DNA of 64,000 nt, taken from Pseudomonadota bacterium. GTDB lineage: Bacteria > Pseudomonadota > Alphaproteobacteria > Sphingomonadales > Govanellaceae. A program made the translations under genes and the position numbers. Of the stretch, positions 16,883 through 25,714 are shown piece after piece. The notes beneath the pieces were generated by a model, which was given only the letters and a program-made list of their open reading frames with translations, did no database searches and was not told the DNA's origin. The number at the start of each line of letters is the position of its first letter. The stretch's first letter is position 1. The stretch is taken from assembly GCA_003577275.1 (NCBI GenBank), contig QEVO01000009.1, forward strand, positions 52,920 to 116,919, read 5' to 3'.

Positions 16883-16978
16883 GCGGCCGGCATGATCTAT
16901 CCGCATCGCCCGCCCCCGTCAAGTCTTTTGCCGGCCGAAAGGCTTGCAGCCGGCGCGGCTGAGCAGCTGAGCGGACGG

Positions 16979-17755
16979 TCAGCCGAAATAATCGTCCGGC
17001 AGGTCGAGAAGGGACTGCGCCGAGGCGTGAACGTGGGCCCGCATCTCCCGCTCGGCGCGGGCCGGATCATTAGCGAGGATGGCGTCGATGATGCGCTCGT
17101 GATCCGCCAGCGAGCGGGCGCGCGCCTGCTCCGCCAGGAGCCGGGCGTAAATGATGCGATAGAGCGGCATCTGCAACTGCCCGACCATCCGCTCCAACTG
17201 CGGGCTGGCCGCGGCCTCAACCAGCAACTGGTGAAATCTGGCGTTGGACAAAGTATAGGCATCGCCGGCGTCAGCAGATTTGATGGTCTTGCGCATGACG
17301 TCGCGGCACTCGAGAAGCGCCTTTTTCATCTTGGCATTACGGTTGATCGCCGGCGTCGCCAGCCGCGCCACCAGGCCTTCCAGCAGTTCGCGAATCATGA
17401 AGGACTCTTGCACGTCCTCCTTTTTCAGGCGGCGGACCGAAGCTCCTTTATAGAGCGCCAGCTCCAAAAGCCCCTCCGCGGCCAGGCGGCGGAAGGCCTC
17501 GCGCAGCGCGGTGCGGCTGACATTGATCTGTTCCGCCAGATCGGGCTCAATCAAGCGCTGGCCGGGGGCATAATGGCCGCGCATGATCTTCTGGCGAATG
17601 CGATCGACGGCCATGTCCACCACGCTGACCGTGCCGTGCTCGTTCGCCTCCGTGGTTTTCTGGACTTTGGTTTTGCGCGCCGCCGGGCGCCGTCGCTCAT
17701 CCGGCGCCTGCTTTTTTCCCGCCGCCGTTCCGCCGACTTTTTTTCCCATGCCCAT
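16979..17755 (-). CDS. GntR-family regulator with FCD effector domain
   Basis: A 258-residue regulator. A basic, Lys/Arg-rich tail (about 1-35) precedes the winged helix (about 40-105: I-R-Q-K-I-M-R-G-H-Y-A-P-G-Q-R-L-I-E-P-D-L-A and V-S-R-T-A-L-R-E-A-F-R-R-L). An FCD all-helical ligand domain follows (about 115-245, with S-N-A-R-F-H-Q-L-L and A-D-H-E-R-I-I-D-A-I supplying metal-ligand histidines). FCD regulators respond to small organic acids. ATG at 17755 sits about 12 nt after GGGAG; a TTG at 17767 is the alternative. It is divergent from the TonB receptor, and a GntR-type site lies between them. Confidence 0.92.
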   Translation of the reverse strand: MGMGKKVGGTAAGKKQAPDERRRPAARKTKVQKTTEANEHGTVSVVDMAVDRIRQKIMRGHYAPGQRLIEPDLAEQINVSRTALREAFRRLAAEGLLELALYKGASVRRLKKEDVQESFMIRELLEGLVARLATPAINRNAKMKKALLECRDVMRKTIKSADAGDAYTLSNARFHQLLVEAAASPQLERMVGQLQMPLYRIIYARLLAEQARARSLADHERIIDAILANDPARAEREMRAHVHASAQSLLDLPDDYFG

Positions 17756-17910
17756 GATGCGCTTCAAAGCTCCCGCCGCTGTTCATTCCGCCTCTTTTAC
17801 GGCAAAAATCCTAAGCCTGCTAGAGGTGGACGGCCTCCTGCCCGATGGCCGTGACCCGGCTTCGGGGCATGACCGTTCAGTCGCATTGACAAGGAAGCAC
17901 GCATGACGTT

Positions 17911-17923
17911 ATCGTATGATGAT
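17911..17923. promoter_or_regulatory. candidate FCD-GntR operator, site 1
   Basis: ATCGTATGATGAT contains TCGT-ATG-ATGA, one base from the FCD-GntR consensus form TNGTNNNACNA. It lies 156 bp upstream of the gntR start and 91 bp upstream of the first TonB receptor, and matches 12 of 13 bases of site 2 at 22863-22875. Confidence 0.5.
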
Positions 17924-18013
17924 CCTTTATGATGAAAATCCCATAATCCTCGCATTTTGTCGAGAGATTGTCCTTAAAGAAGACCATCATTAAGCGCACA
18001 GGGAGGAATATCC

Positions 18014-20416
18014 ATGCATGACAGCCTAACGCCATCCGCCCGCCTGTTTTCCGTCAAGCGCGCCGCCGTCCTTGCAAGCGGCTATGTGGCGACCAGCGCC
18101 GCCGCTTTGCTGACCGCCTTGCCCCCGGCGGCAGCGGAACCCGCCGCCAAAACCGACTACGCCATCGTCGAGGAGATTGAGGTGACGGCGCGGCGGCGCG
18201 CGGAAAGCATTCAGACCGTGCCGGTGGCGGTCGCCGCCTTCAGCACCGAGAATCTGGAGATGCGCTCGGTGGCCAATATTGCCGACCTGGCCAGCATCGC
18301 GCCCAATCTTTATGTCTCATCCGGCCCGTCCGGCGGTTCGGCGACCGCCAGCTTCTTCATTCGCGGCATCGGCCAGACTGACTTTATTCCCAACACCGAC
18401 CCCGGCGTCGGCGTCTATTTGGATGGCGTCTATATCGCCCGCCAGACCGGCAACGTGCTGGGTATTTTAGAGCCGGAGCGGGTGGAGGTGCTGCGCGGAC
18501 CGCAAGGCACGCTGTTTGGCCGCAACACCATCGGCGGCGCCATCAACATCACCAGCAAGCGCCCCACCGGCGAGTTTACCGGCAAGGTGGAAATGACCGC
18601 CGGCAATTATGATCATTATGCCGGCAAGGCATATGTCGAATTCCCCCTGGCGGAGGACCGGCTGGCCGGATCGGTATCGGTGCTGCGGGAAATCCAGGAC
18701 GGTTACGGCAAGCGCGTGGCGACCGGCGAGGACATGGGCGACAAGGATGTATGGTCCGGCCGCGCCGTACTTAACTGGAAAGCCGGCGAGGACGTGACCG
18801 TATTCTTCACGGTGGACGGCACCTCGCGCGATGATCATGCCTTCCCGCATCATCCCATCGGCATCTCGGAGACGGACCCCAATATTGTCGGCCTCCTGGC
18901 CTACGACGCCTTTGTCGCCGCGCCGCCGCCGCCCTTCGGCTTCGGCCTGCCCTATCTGATCACCAGCCCAACCTGCCCCGGATTTCCCGGCCCGGTCACC
19001 GACTGCGCCTCGCCCTATGTCACCCCTAAGGGCTACGACAATCAGGGCGTCGGCCCCAATGTCGGCACGCTCGATGTATGGGGCGTGTCGGCGACGGTGG
19101 ATTGGCAGATCGGCGAGGTGTCGCTGCGCTCCATCACCGCCTACCGCGATCAACATGACGTGTCCGGCGTCGATTACGATGGCGGGCCGTTGCCCATTGC
19201 CGAGCAGCAAACCGACTTCAAGTCCGATCAGTTCTCCCAGGAGCTGCAACTGTTCGGCAAGCTTGGCGAGCGCATCGACTGGCTGGTGGGCGCCTATTAT
19301 TCCCGGGAAACCAGCGACATCATCTTCGACGCCAACTTCCTGCAGCCCATCATCGGTCCGTCCATTCAACTGGACAGCCATTTGAAGACCAACAGCTATG
19401 CGCTGTTTTCCAGCGTCACCGTTGGGCTGACCGACGAGTTCAGCGTCACCGGCGGCATCCGCTATTCCAAGGACAAGAAAACGTTCACCGACCGCCCCGA
19501 CTTCCTTGCCAATCCGCTGCTCGGCGGCGCGCCATCATCCATGTACGCCACGCCCGGCGGCGTTCCCATTCCCTTGTTCTTGCCGGCGGGCACGGTCCTT
19601 TCCGCCAGCGACAGTTGGGATAACGTATCGCCCAAGATCAGCGCGGAATATCAGGCGACCGACAATGCCTTTTTCTATGGCGCGGTATCGTGGGGCTACA
19701 AGAGCGGCAGCTACAACGGCCGCGCCCTGGTGGGATCGGCCGGGCCCACGCCTTATGAGCCGGAAAAAGTCATCTCCTATGAACTGGGCGCCAAGCTCGA
19801 TCTGGCCAACAAGCGCGTCCGGCTCAACATGGCGGCGTTTCAGACCGATTATGATAACATTCAAACCATCGTGCTGATCACCGATGGGCCGGTGGTCAAC
19901 ACGCCGACGGTGAACGCCGGCGAAGCGCGCATCCGCGGCTTTGAAGCGGAAGTGACAGCAGTTCCCGTGGAAGGTTTGCGCATCGACGGCAGCCTGGGCT
20001 ACGTCGACGCGGAATATCAGGAGCTCAATCCTTCCGATACCTTCCCCAACGCGCAAATTCCCTTCACCACCGATGAAAAATTCGCGCAAACGCCGGAATG
20101 GACCGCCGCCCTTGGCATCCAATATGAATTCAGTCTGGGCGATGTCGGTTCGCTCACCTTGCGCGGCGATGTCAATCACCGCAGCAAGATTCATCCCAAT
20201 GTCCCCAATGTGGAGGAAGTGGCGGACGATGCCTTGACGCTGTTTAACGCCCGCGTGACCTACACCTCAGCCAACGAATTGTGGCAGGTGGCGGTGTTCG
20301 GCACCAACCTGACGGATGAGCATTACAAGACTTTCGGCTTCGTCGGCTTCGGCATCGCCAGCGGCTACTTTGGCCCGCCGCGCATGTACGGCGCGACCCT
20401 GACCCGGCGGTTCTAG
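18014..20416 (+). CDS. TonB-dependent outer-membrane receptor (first copy)
   Basis: An 800-residue receptor. A long signal peptide (about 1-42, ending A-A-A-E-P-A-A) is followed by a TonB-box-like region and E-E-I-E-V-T-A-R-R-R. The plug domain comes next (about 60-170, with F-I-R-G-I-G-Q-T-D and V-E-V-L-R-G-P-Q-G-T-L-F-G-R-N-T), then a 22-stranded barrel ending in L-T-R-R-F. GGGAGG lies 8 nt before the start. It imports an unidentified large or scarce substrate using TonB/ExbBD energy. Placement beside a GntR regulator and catabolic genes points to a carbon source rather than iron, but this is inference. Confidence 0.93.
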   Translation: MHDSLTPSARLFSVKRAAVLASGYVATSAAALLTALPPAAAEPAAKTDYAIVEEIEVTARRRAESIQTVPVAVAAFSTENLEMRSVANIADLASIAPNLYVSSGPSGGSATASFFIRGIGQTDFIPNTDPGVGVYLDGVYIARQTGNVLGILEPERVEVLRGPQGTLFGRNTIGGAINITSKRPTGEFTGKVEMTAGNYDHYAGKAYVEFPLAEDRLAGSVSVLREIQDGYGKRVATGEDMGDKDVWSGRAVLNWKAGEDVTVFFTVDGTSRDDHAFPHHPIGISETDPNIVGLLAYDAFVAAPPPPFGFGLPYLITSPTCPGFPGPVTDCASPYVTPKGYDNQGVGPNVGTLDVWGVSATVDWQIGEVSLRSITAYRDQHDVSGVDYDGGPLPIAEQQTDFKSDQFSQELQLFGKLGERIDWLVGAYYSRETSDIIFDANFLQPIIGPSIQLDSHLKTNSYALFSSVTVGLTDEFSVTGGIRYSKDKKTFTDRPDFLANPLLGGAPSSMYATPGGVPIPLFLPAGTVLSASDSWDNVSPKISAEYQATDNAFFYGAVSWGYKSGSYNGRALVGSAGPTPYEPEKVISYELGAKLDLANKRVRLNMAAFQTDYDNIQTIVLITDGPVVNTPTVNAGEARIRGFEAEVTAVPVEGLRIDGSLGYVDAEYQELNPSDTFPNAQIPFTTDEKFAQTPEWTAALGIQYEFSLGDVGSLTLRGDVNHRSKIHPNVPNVEEVADDALTLFNARVTYTSANELWQVAVFGTNLTDEHYKTFGFVGFGIASGYFGPPRMYGATLTRRF

Positions 20417-20437
20417 AGCATCGCGCTTATAGGTTAC

Positions 20438-20524
20438 TGGATCGCCACGGCCCTGACGGGCCTCGCGATGACGATTATTCTTTCATTGTCATTGCGAGCC
20501 GCCTTTAGGCGGCGTGGCAATCCA
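20438..20524. repeat. dispersed head-to-head palindromic repeat, copy 2
   Basis: Two half-elements in opposite order to copy 1. The first runs TGGATCGCC to CGCGATGAC (20438-20471). The second runs GTCATTGCGAG, a CCGCC-TTTA-GGCGG hairpin, then GGCAATCCA (20488-20524). It lies between the convergent TonB receptor and hydrolase genes. Confidence 0.78.
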
Positions 20525-20547
20525 TCTTCACCAAAAATAATTTTACT

Positions 20548-21498
20548 TTACGGGTGGAGCGCCTTGCGCAGCTGCGCCGCCGCATTGCGCATGGCGACGC
20601 GGGCGATCTCCAACTGGTCGCACATGGAAAAGAAATTATGCGCCGCGCCCGGCCAGACCTGATACGCCACCGCTACGCCAGAGGCGCGCAGCCGCGCCAC
20701 GTAGGCGTCCACTTCGGGACGCAGGAAATCATATTGCGCGCTTAAAATGAAAGCCGGCGGCAGACGGGAAAGATCTTTGGCCAGCAGCGGCGAACAACGC
20801 CAGTCGCGCCGCGCCCGGTCATCGGGCAAATAGGCTTGCTCCAACTTCCGTAGAGCAATGGCGGGTATGGGCCCTGCTTGCAGATATTCATCCTTCTCGG
20901 GGTAATGGCCGGCAAAATCCGCCGATGGCCCCAGCAATATTTGATAGATGAATTTTGGCCCGCCCTGATCCCGGGCGCGAATGGTGTTGACGGTGGCGTA
21001 ACTGCCGCCCGGCGCATCGCCGCCGATGGCATAGCGCGTCGGATCGCCGCCAAATTCGGCGAGGTGCGCCGCCGTCCAATCGGCGATGGCGAAGGTATCC
21101 TCTACGCCTGTCGGAAAGGGGTGCTCCGGCGCCAAACGATAATCGGCGTTGATGACGATGCAATCCGCCTCACGGCAGAAGAAACGACAATGGGCGTCCG
21201 CCGTGTTGACGCTGCCGCTGGTATAGCCGCCGCCATGGAAGAACAGCAGCACGGGCAGCGGCTGTTCGCTGGCGCGCGGCCAGTAGACGCGGGCCGCCAG
21301 TTCCGTTCCGTTGACGGGAATGGCGATGTCCTTGAGCTGATGAACCGGCATCGCCTCCCTGTTCCACAGGAGGGGGGAGAACTGTTCGAACACGGGGCGG
21401 AAAGCCACCGGATCAAAGTCGCCGCCGAAGGTGCCCGCTTGCGCCATCTGCGCGACAGCGATTTCCATTTCGCTGTCGAGATATATCGGCGTTCCCAT
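20548..21498 (-). CDS. HSL-family alpha/beta hydrolase lacking the catalytic serine
   Basis: A 316-residue protein of the hormone-sensitive-lipase esterase family. The oxyanion-hole motif H-G-G-G-Y is intact at 88-91, and the acid (Y-D-F-L-R-P-E) and histidine (G-A-A-H-N-F-F) regions are present. The nucleophile elbow, normally G-D-S-A-G-G, reads G-D-A-P-G-G: Ala162 (codon at 21013-21015) replaces serine. A single T-to-G change in the codon would explain the serine loss. The protein may be an inactive esterase, a binding protein, or use other chemistry. It is 4 bp after the SnoaL-like gene in a three-gene operon with the cupin. Confidence 0.85.
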   Translation of the reverse strand: MGTPIYLDSEMEIAVAQMAQAGTFGGDFDPVAFRPVFEQFSPLLWNREAMPVHQLKDIAIPVNGTELAARVYWPRASEQPLPVLLFFHGGGYTSGSVNTADAHCRFFCREADCIVINADYRLAPEHPFPTGVEDTFAIADWTAAHLAEFGGDPTRYAIGGDAPGGSYATVNTIRARDQGGPKFIYQILLGPSADFAGHYPEKDEYLQAGPIPAIALRKLEQAYLPDDRARRDWRCSPLLAKDLSRLPPAFILSAQYDFLRPEVDAYVARLRASGVAVAYQVWPGAAHNFFSMCDQLEIARVAMRNAAAQLRKALHP

Positions 21499-21502
21499 TT
21501 TG

Positions 21503-21940
21503 TTATTTCCTTGGCGAGAAAATCACATGCAATCTCGGATCGCCCCAGGTCACGTCGTTGCGCAAGCGGACAATGATCCAACGATCATCTTCATACCGGC
21601 AGTCAAAGGTATAGCGGCCGCCGCCCGGCATCAACATCTCCTCGCCTTGCCAGCGCACCAGGTGCTGGGCGATGAGACTGGCGCGCACCATTGCCTCCTC
21701 GCCCCGCATCTCCACTTCATGGTTGGAGAGGTAGTGTTGCAGCGTCACGATTTCCGCCGGCAAGCGGCGCACCACATCGAGAAACCGCTCGATGCCCACC
21801 ATATGGCCGACGATGGTGTGATCGGCAATGACCTGCGGCGACAGGCATTGCCGCAGCAGGGTTTCATCCATGGTATCGACGCCGCGGAAATAACGGTGCG
21901 TCAGTTCGATGAGCGGCCAGACCTCCACGCTTGCCAACAA
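21503..21940 (-). CDS. SnoaL/NTF2-like fold protein
   Basis: A 145-residue protein with the pattern of SnoaL-like (NTF2-fold) domains: an N-terminal helix pair (L-I-E-L-T-H-R-Y-F-R-G-V-D), D-H-T-I-V-G at the pocket, H-Y-L-S-N-H-E-V, and a late W-I-I-V-R-L-R-N-D-V-T-W strand pair. These act as isomerases, cyclases or hydroxylase small subunits, or as binding proteins for hydrophobic ligands. The start is a TTG at 21940 with AAGG upstream; a GTG at 21928 is possible. It is the middle gene of the cupin, SnoaL, hydrolase operon. The substrate is unknown. Confidence 0.78.
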   Translation of the reverse strand: MLASVEVWPLIELTHRYFRGVDTMDETLLRQCLSPQVIADHTIVGHMVGIERFLDVVRRLPAEIVTLQHYLSNHEVEMRGEEAMVRASLIAQHLVRWQGEEMLMPGGGRYTFDCRYEDDRWIIVRLRNDVTWGDPRLHVIFSPRK

Positions 21941-21950
21941 TGACGCCGCC

Positions 21951-22847
21951 TTATGCCGCCGCGGTGCAGGCCGTGGGCCGCTCCGTGACCAACTCTTCGG
22001 CGCTGAAGTAGGGCAGCGTGATGGCGTAGACCTTCATCTCGGCAAGCGCCGTGGCGCGCAGTTCCTCTCCGGTCTGCAACTCGATGGCGGTGCCTTTCAA
22101 GAGCGTTTCCTTGCCCATGGAGGCTTCGCCGGCTAGCACATAGAGGAGCATCGGCGCCCGCTCGGCTTTCTCGATCCATGCCGCGCCCTTGTCCACCTTG
22201 ACCTCGGCTATGGTGATGCTGCGCTCGGTAAAGACGCCCAAGGTGCAGCGGGACACTCCCGGCTGCGCCGCATCGGACAGCCATCTGGCGGCTTCCGGGT
22301 CCATCACCACCGGCGCGCGGTAGCGCGGCTTGGGATAGGTGACGGGCTTGCCGTGGATGTGCTGCCACAACGCCTCGTAGCCGTCCTGGTTGGCTTTCAC
22401 GCCGGGCGGCAGATTGCTGCGGTCATGACGGAAAAAAACGCCGTCGCGGAACTCGCCCAGCTTGGCCATTTCCGGATAGGCCTTATGGAGCTCTTCGTAG
22501 TGGGTGAAGCCATCGCCGTTGGCGCCGCCGAACTGCAGCAGCAGCACCACCGAATCGGTGGAATCGATGGAGTAATAGGTGCCCTCCCCGTAATAGCCGA
22601 CTTGGCCGGGATATAAGGTATCATCCTTGCCGCCGCCGAACGTGCCTTCCAAACAGAGACGAATCTGGTCAAAATTATGCCGGTGGCGGGGGCTGCGGAA
22701 GCGTCCGGCGGACTTGGCCAGAGTAAACTCGAAATTATGGGGTGTTCCGGGTGCGCCGTGGATCAGGTATTTGAATTCCAGCGTCGGATCGCGATGCCGG
22801 GATCTGGTTTTCTCAAAAGGGACGTCCTTGTCGTGTACGATGCGCAT
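21951..22847 (-). CDS. cupin-like protein of a catabolic operon
   Basis: A 298-residue protein that looks like two beta-barrel (cupin) halves. The N-terminal half contains P-R-H-R-H-N-F-D-Q-I-R-L-C-L-E-G, whose histidines fit a cupin metal site, then a G-Q-V-G-Y-Y-G-E-G strand. The C-terminal half has M-L-L-Y-V-L-A-G-E-A and lacks an obvious metal site. Start 22847 has GGAG 8 nt upstream; the longer frame to 22880 would run through the palindromic operator. It may be a dioxygenase, isomerase or sensor; none can be assigned. It is the first gene of a three-gene operon, divergent from the FAD oxidoreductase. Confidence 0.75.
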   Translation of the reverse strand: MRIVHDKDVPFEKTRSRHRDPTLEFKYLIHGAPGTPHNFEFTLAKSAGRFRSPRHRHNFDQIRLCLEGTFGGGKDDTLYPGQVGYYGEGTYYSIDSTDSVVLLLQFGGANGDGFTHYEELHKAYPEMAKLGEFRDGVFFRHDRSNLPPGVKANQDGYEALWQHIHGKPVTYPKPRYRAPVVMDPEAARWLSDAAQPGVSRCTLGVFTERSITIAEVKVDKGAAWIEKAERAPMLLYVLAGEASMGKETLLKGTAIELQTGEELRATALAEMKVYAITLPYFSAEELVTERPTACTAAA

Positions 22848-22862
22848 TGCTAAAGCTCCAAA

Positions 22863-22885
22863 ATCGTCATACGATCTCATCGTAT
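22863..22885. promoter_or_regulatory. candidate FCD-GntR operator, site 2, with a second dyad
   Basis: ATCGTCATACGAT, read on the minus strand as ATCGTATGACGAT, contains TCGT-ATG-ACGA, a perfect dyad and exact match to TNGTNNNACNA. It overlaps a second perfect dyad, ATACGAT-CTC-ATCGTAT (22869-22885). It lies 16 bp before the cupin start and about 90 bp before the FAD oxidoreductase start, so it could act on both. Confidence 0.6.
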
Positions 22886-22967
22886 CAAATCACGGGACGG
22901 AAGCAAGGCCGATTTTTGCGTAGAGCCAACGTCTTGAAAGCACAAGAGGTTAAGGGAACGGATCATC

Positions 22968-24572
22968 ATGAAAACCAGCGCTGTTGAGATTGCGGGAAGT
23001 CAGCTTGCCGCTTTTTTGGAGGAGGCCCGCCGGATCGTCGGCGCCGAACACGTCGCCACCGATGAAGCCACCTGCCGCCTGATGTCGGTCGATTTCAGCG
23101 AAATTGCGCTGGAGCGCGCGGCAGCGGTGGTGCGCCCCGCCTCCACGGCCGAGGTCAGCGCACTCGCCCAGGCGGCTTGCCGCCATCAGGTTCCCTTAAT
23201 ACCCCGCGGCGGCGGCATGTCCTACACCCTGGGCTACGCCCCGGCGCGACCGGGTTCGGTGATGCTGGACATGCGGGGGATGAATAAAATCCTCTCCATC
23301 GACCTCGATAACCTGACCTTGACCGTGGAGCCCGGCGTCACCTGGGCGGAAATTCACGCCGCGCTCCTACCCACCGGCTACCGGGTGGGATTCATGGGCA
23401 CCATGTCGGGCATCCAGGCGACGGTGGGCGGCGGGCTTGGCAACAACGCCACCGGCCACGGCCGCGGCGACATCGGCGATGATCTGTTGGGCATGGAGGT
23501 GGTGCTGCCCGACGGCCGCATCATCCAGACCGGCGGACGGGCCACCAGTCCGGCGCTGCCGGTCAACCGCGGCTATGGCCCCGATTTCACCGGCGTCTTT
23601 ATCCACGACTCCGGCGCCTTCGGCATCAAGACCAAGGCGACCTTCCGGCTGCAGCGGCGGCCGCAGGGGACCGCCTTCGTCTGTTACGGCTTTCGTGATT
23701 TGACCGCAATGGTGGATGGCTTATGCGCCGCCGAGCGGCTGGGCGTTGCCGCCACCAACATGGCCTTTTCCGACTATCACCACCGGGTGTTTTCGGAACA
23801 GAAGCCGACGGCGGCGGAAAAGCAGGCCATGCTGCGCGCCATCGTCGCCAGCGCCCCCAACAAGCTGGCATTGGTCCGGCATTTAGTGACCTTGGCGCTG
23901 TCCCGCAACATGTCGTTTCTGAAAAAATGGCCCTATTCCACCTTCAGCATGGTGGATGCCTTCGATCAGGCGTCAGCCAACCGCGGGGCGCGAGCGCTGG
24001 CCGCAGAAATGCGCCGCTTCGGCGGCGCGCCGCTCAACCAATCGCTGGGCATCGTCATGCGGGCAGAGCCCTTCATGCCCATCGACAAGCTGATCGTCGG
24101 GCGCGAAGGCGAATGCTCATTCCCATCCAATTTCGTCGTGCCCTTGACCAAGGGACAGGAACTGGTGGCGGCCTGCGATGACTTCTTCGCCCGCAATCAA
24201 CGCGCCATGGCCGCGCACGGCGTCACCTGGACCAAGATTTTCCTGGTGGCCAAGGGCCAATTTGGCTTGGAGCCCATCATTTACTGGCAGGATCGCATGA
24301 ATCCACTGCGCTATTCCGTGCTGTCAGACGGCAACCGGGACAAGTGGGGGACGCGCCCCGACCGCGCCGAGGCGCGCGCCTTCGCCGTCGATCTGCGCCG
24401 CCGGTTGGCGGAAGCGCTGGAGCCCTTCCATCCCTTCCACTTCCAGACCGGCAAGTATTACCGCTACCGCGACGCCTTGGCGTCCGCGGCGGAATGGGAC
24501 TTAGTGGACGGGTTTAAATCCCTGATCGACCCGCCGCGGCTCATCAACCCTGGCGCCTTAGGCCTGACGTGA
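22968..24572 (+). CDS. FAD-linked oxidoreductase (PCMH/vanillyl-alcohol-oxidase superfamily)
   Basis: A 534-residue flavoenzyme. The FAD-binding PCMH domain covers about 45-225, with P-R-G-G-G-M-S-Y, V-E-P-G-V-T-W-A-E-I-H, the A-T-V-G-G-G-L-G-N-N-A-T-G-H-G-R-G segment, and D-L-L-G-M-E-V-V-L-P-D-G. A substrate domain follows. Relatives include lactate/glycolate oxidases (GlcD) and cresol or vanillyl-alcohol oxidases. There is no signal peptide or iron-sulphur motif. It probably oxidises an alcohol or hydroxy acid of the imported compound. Its 3' end overlaps the convergent araC gene by 29 bp. Confidence 0.87.
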   Translation: MKTSAVEIAGSQLAAFLEEARRIVGAEHVATDEATCRLMSVDFSEIALERAAAVVRPASTAEVSALAQAACRHQVPLIPRGGGMSYTLGYAPARPGSVMLDMRGMNKILSIDLDNLTLTVEPGVTWAEIHAALLPTGYRVGFMGTMSGIQATVGGGLGNNATGHGRGDIGDDLLGMEVVLPDGRIIQTGGRATSPALPVNRGYGPDFTGVFIHDSGAFGIKTKATFRLQRRPQGTAFVCYGFRDLTAMVDGLCAAERLGVAATNMAFSDYHHRVFSEQKPTAAEKQAMLRAIVASAPNKLALVRHLVTLALSRNMSFLKKWPYSTFSMVDAFDQASANRGARALAAEMRRFGGAPLNQSLGIVMRAEPFMPIDKLIVGREGECSFPSNFVVPLTKGQELVAACDDFFARNQRAMAAHGVTWTKIFLVAKGQFGLEPIIYWQDRMNPLRYSVLSDGNRDKWGTRPDRAEARAFAVDLRRRLAEALEPFHPFHFQTGKYYRYRDALASAAEWDLVDGFKSLIDPPRLINPGALGLT

Positions 24573-25485
24573 GCGCGCCGCCCGTCTCGCGGTAGCGGCC
24601 GGGCGATGCGCCATAGCGCCGCTTGAAGGCCTTGATGAAACTGGGCACCGAATCATAGCCCGTAAGATCAGCCACCGTCGCCAAGTCGTGCGGCGTCGCC
24701 TTGAGCAGCGCGGCGGCGCGGCTCAACTTCTGCTGAATCAGGTAATGGCCGGGAGACAGCCCCAGCACGGCGGTAAATTCCAGCGTGAACGCCGAGCGGG
24801 ACATGCCCACCCGTTTCGCCAGTTCGGTTACCGTCCAATCGGTCGCCAAGGAGGAATGTATCAGCATCAAGGCGCGGGCGATGGGCGGCCGGGCGAAGCT
24901 TTTCACCAAGTCCCGCCGCACCCCGGCGTCGCCGAATTTGGCGAACAGGATTTCCGTCAACAGCGCATTGAGCAAGTGATTGGCGATCAGTGGTGAGATT
25001 TCCCGCGCCTGGCGCGCTTCGCGCTCCAAAAGATCAACGATGGACTCGGTTTGCGAGCGCGCGCCGAACTCAGCTCTGCGCACCACGATCAATTCCGGCA
25101 GAACACGGGCGACCGTGGCCTGCCCCACATCGTCCCAATTGGACAGCGCGGCGCAGAATACCGTCTGCGCCCCCTTGCCGCCATGGCGCAGGGTATAGGT
25201 CTGCACCGGGCGATGGCGCATGATCTCCATCACCGATTGCCCCTTCACGGTCGGCGATGAGCACAGCCGATGCGCCGCGCCGCGGGGAATGAGCGCCACA
25301 TCGCCGGCATCGAGCCACGCCGGCGTATGCCCCTCCACTTCCAGATACCCCCTGCCCTCCCGGATGGCGAACAGGACCGCCTGCTCCATGACGGGAATGA
25401 CGCCGCTCCATGGCGCGCCGCAAATGACCGCCCCGAAATTGGAGGTGCGGAAGCGCGCATTGGCGAGAAAGGGCGTAATGTGCAT
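24544..25485 (-). CDS. AraC-family transcriptional regulator
   Basis: A 313-residue protein with an N-terminal cupin-like ligand domain (about 1-190, with G-R-G-Y-L-E-V-E-G and L-D-A-G-D-V-A-L-I-P-R-G-A-A-H) and two C-terminal helix-turn-helices (about 205-305: T-V-T-E-L-A-K-R-V-G-M-S-R-S-A-F, then L-A-T-V-A-D-L-T-G-Y-D-S-V-P-S-F-I-K-A-F-K-R-R-Y-G). This is the AraC subclass with a cupin_6 sensor. It is divergent from the Rieske oxygenase gene (229 bp), a probable target. It gives the block a second specific regulator besides GntR. Confidence 0.92.
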   Translation of the reverse strand: MHITPFLANARFRTSNFGAVICGAPWSGVIPVMEQAVLFAIREGRGYLEVEGHTPAWLDAGDVALIPRGAAHRLCSSPTVKGQSVMEIMRHRPVQTYTLRHGGKGAQTVFCAALSNWDDVGQATVARVLPELIVVRRAEFGARSQTESIVDLLEREARQAREISPLIANHLLNALLTEILFAKFGDAGVRRDLVKSFARPPIARALMLIHSSLATDWTVTELAKRVGMSRSAFTLEFTAVLGLSPGHYLIQQKLSRAAALLKATPHDLATVADLTGYDSVPSFIKAFKRRYGASPGRYRETGGALTSGLRRQG

Positions 25486-25546
25486 GGGCTTCCCTTCCGA
25501 TCGGGCAGATATATCAATATTTTACCGCGAGAAAGAACACATGATT

Positions 25547-25557
25547 TCGTCGGATGA
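25547..25557. promoter_or_regulatory. candidate FCD-GntR operator, site 3
   Basis: TCGTCGGATGA is one base from TNGTNNNACNA, with the same outer TCGT and ATGA arms as site 1. It is located in the araC/Rieske intergenic region, 62 bp before the araC start and 158 bp before the Rieske start. It is the weakest of the three sites. Confidence 0.35.
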
Positions 25558-25714
25558 TAAAGGGAAAAAATATTCCCCATGCCGCGATTTTATCGTATTT
25601 CCCGCATGTTGCAAGACAATTGGATAATTAGTGTCACCACCAGGACATCACCAAGCCAGCGGTATTTTATAAAATGGTCCGGCACACGAGAAATTTAGAG
25701 AGGGAGCCTAATTT

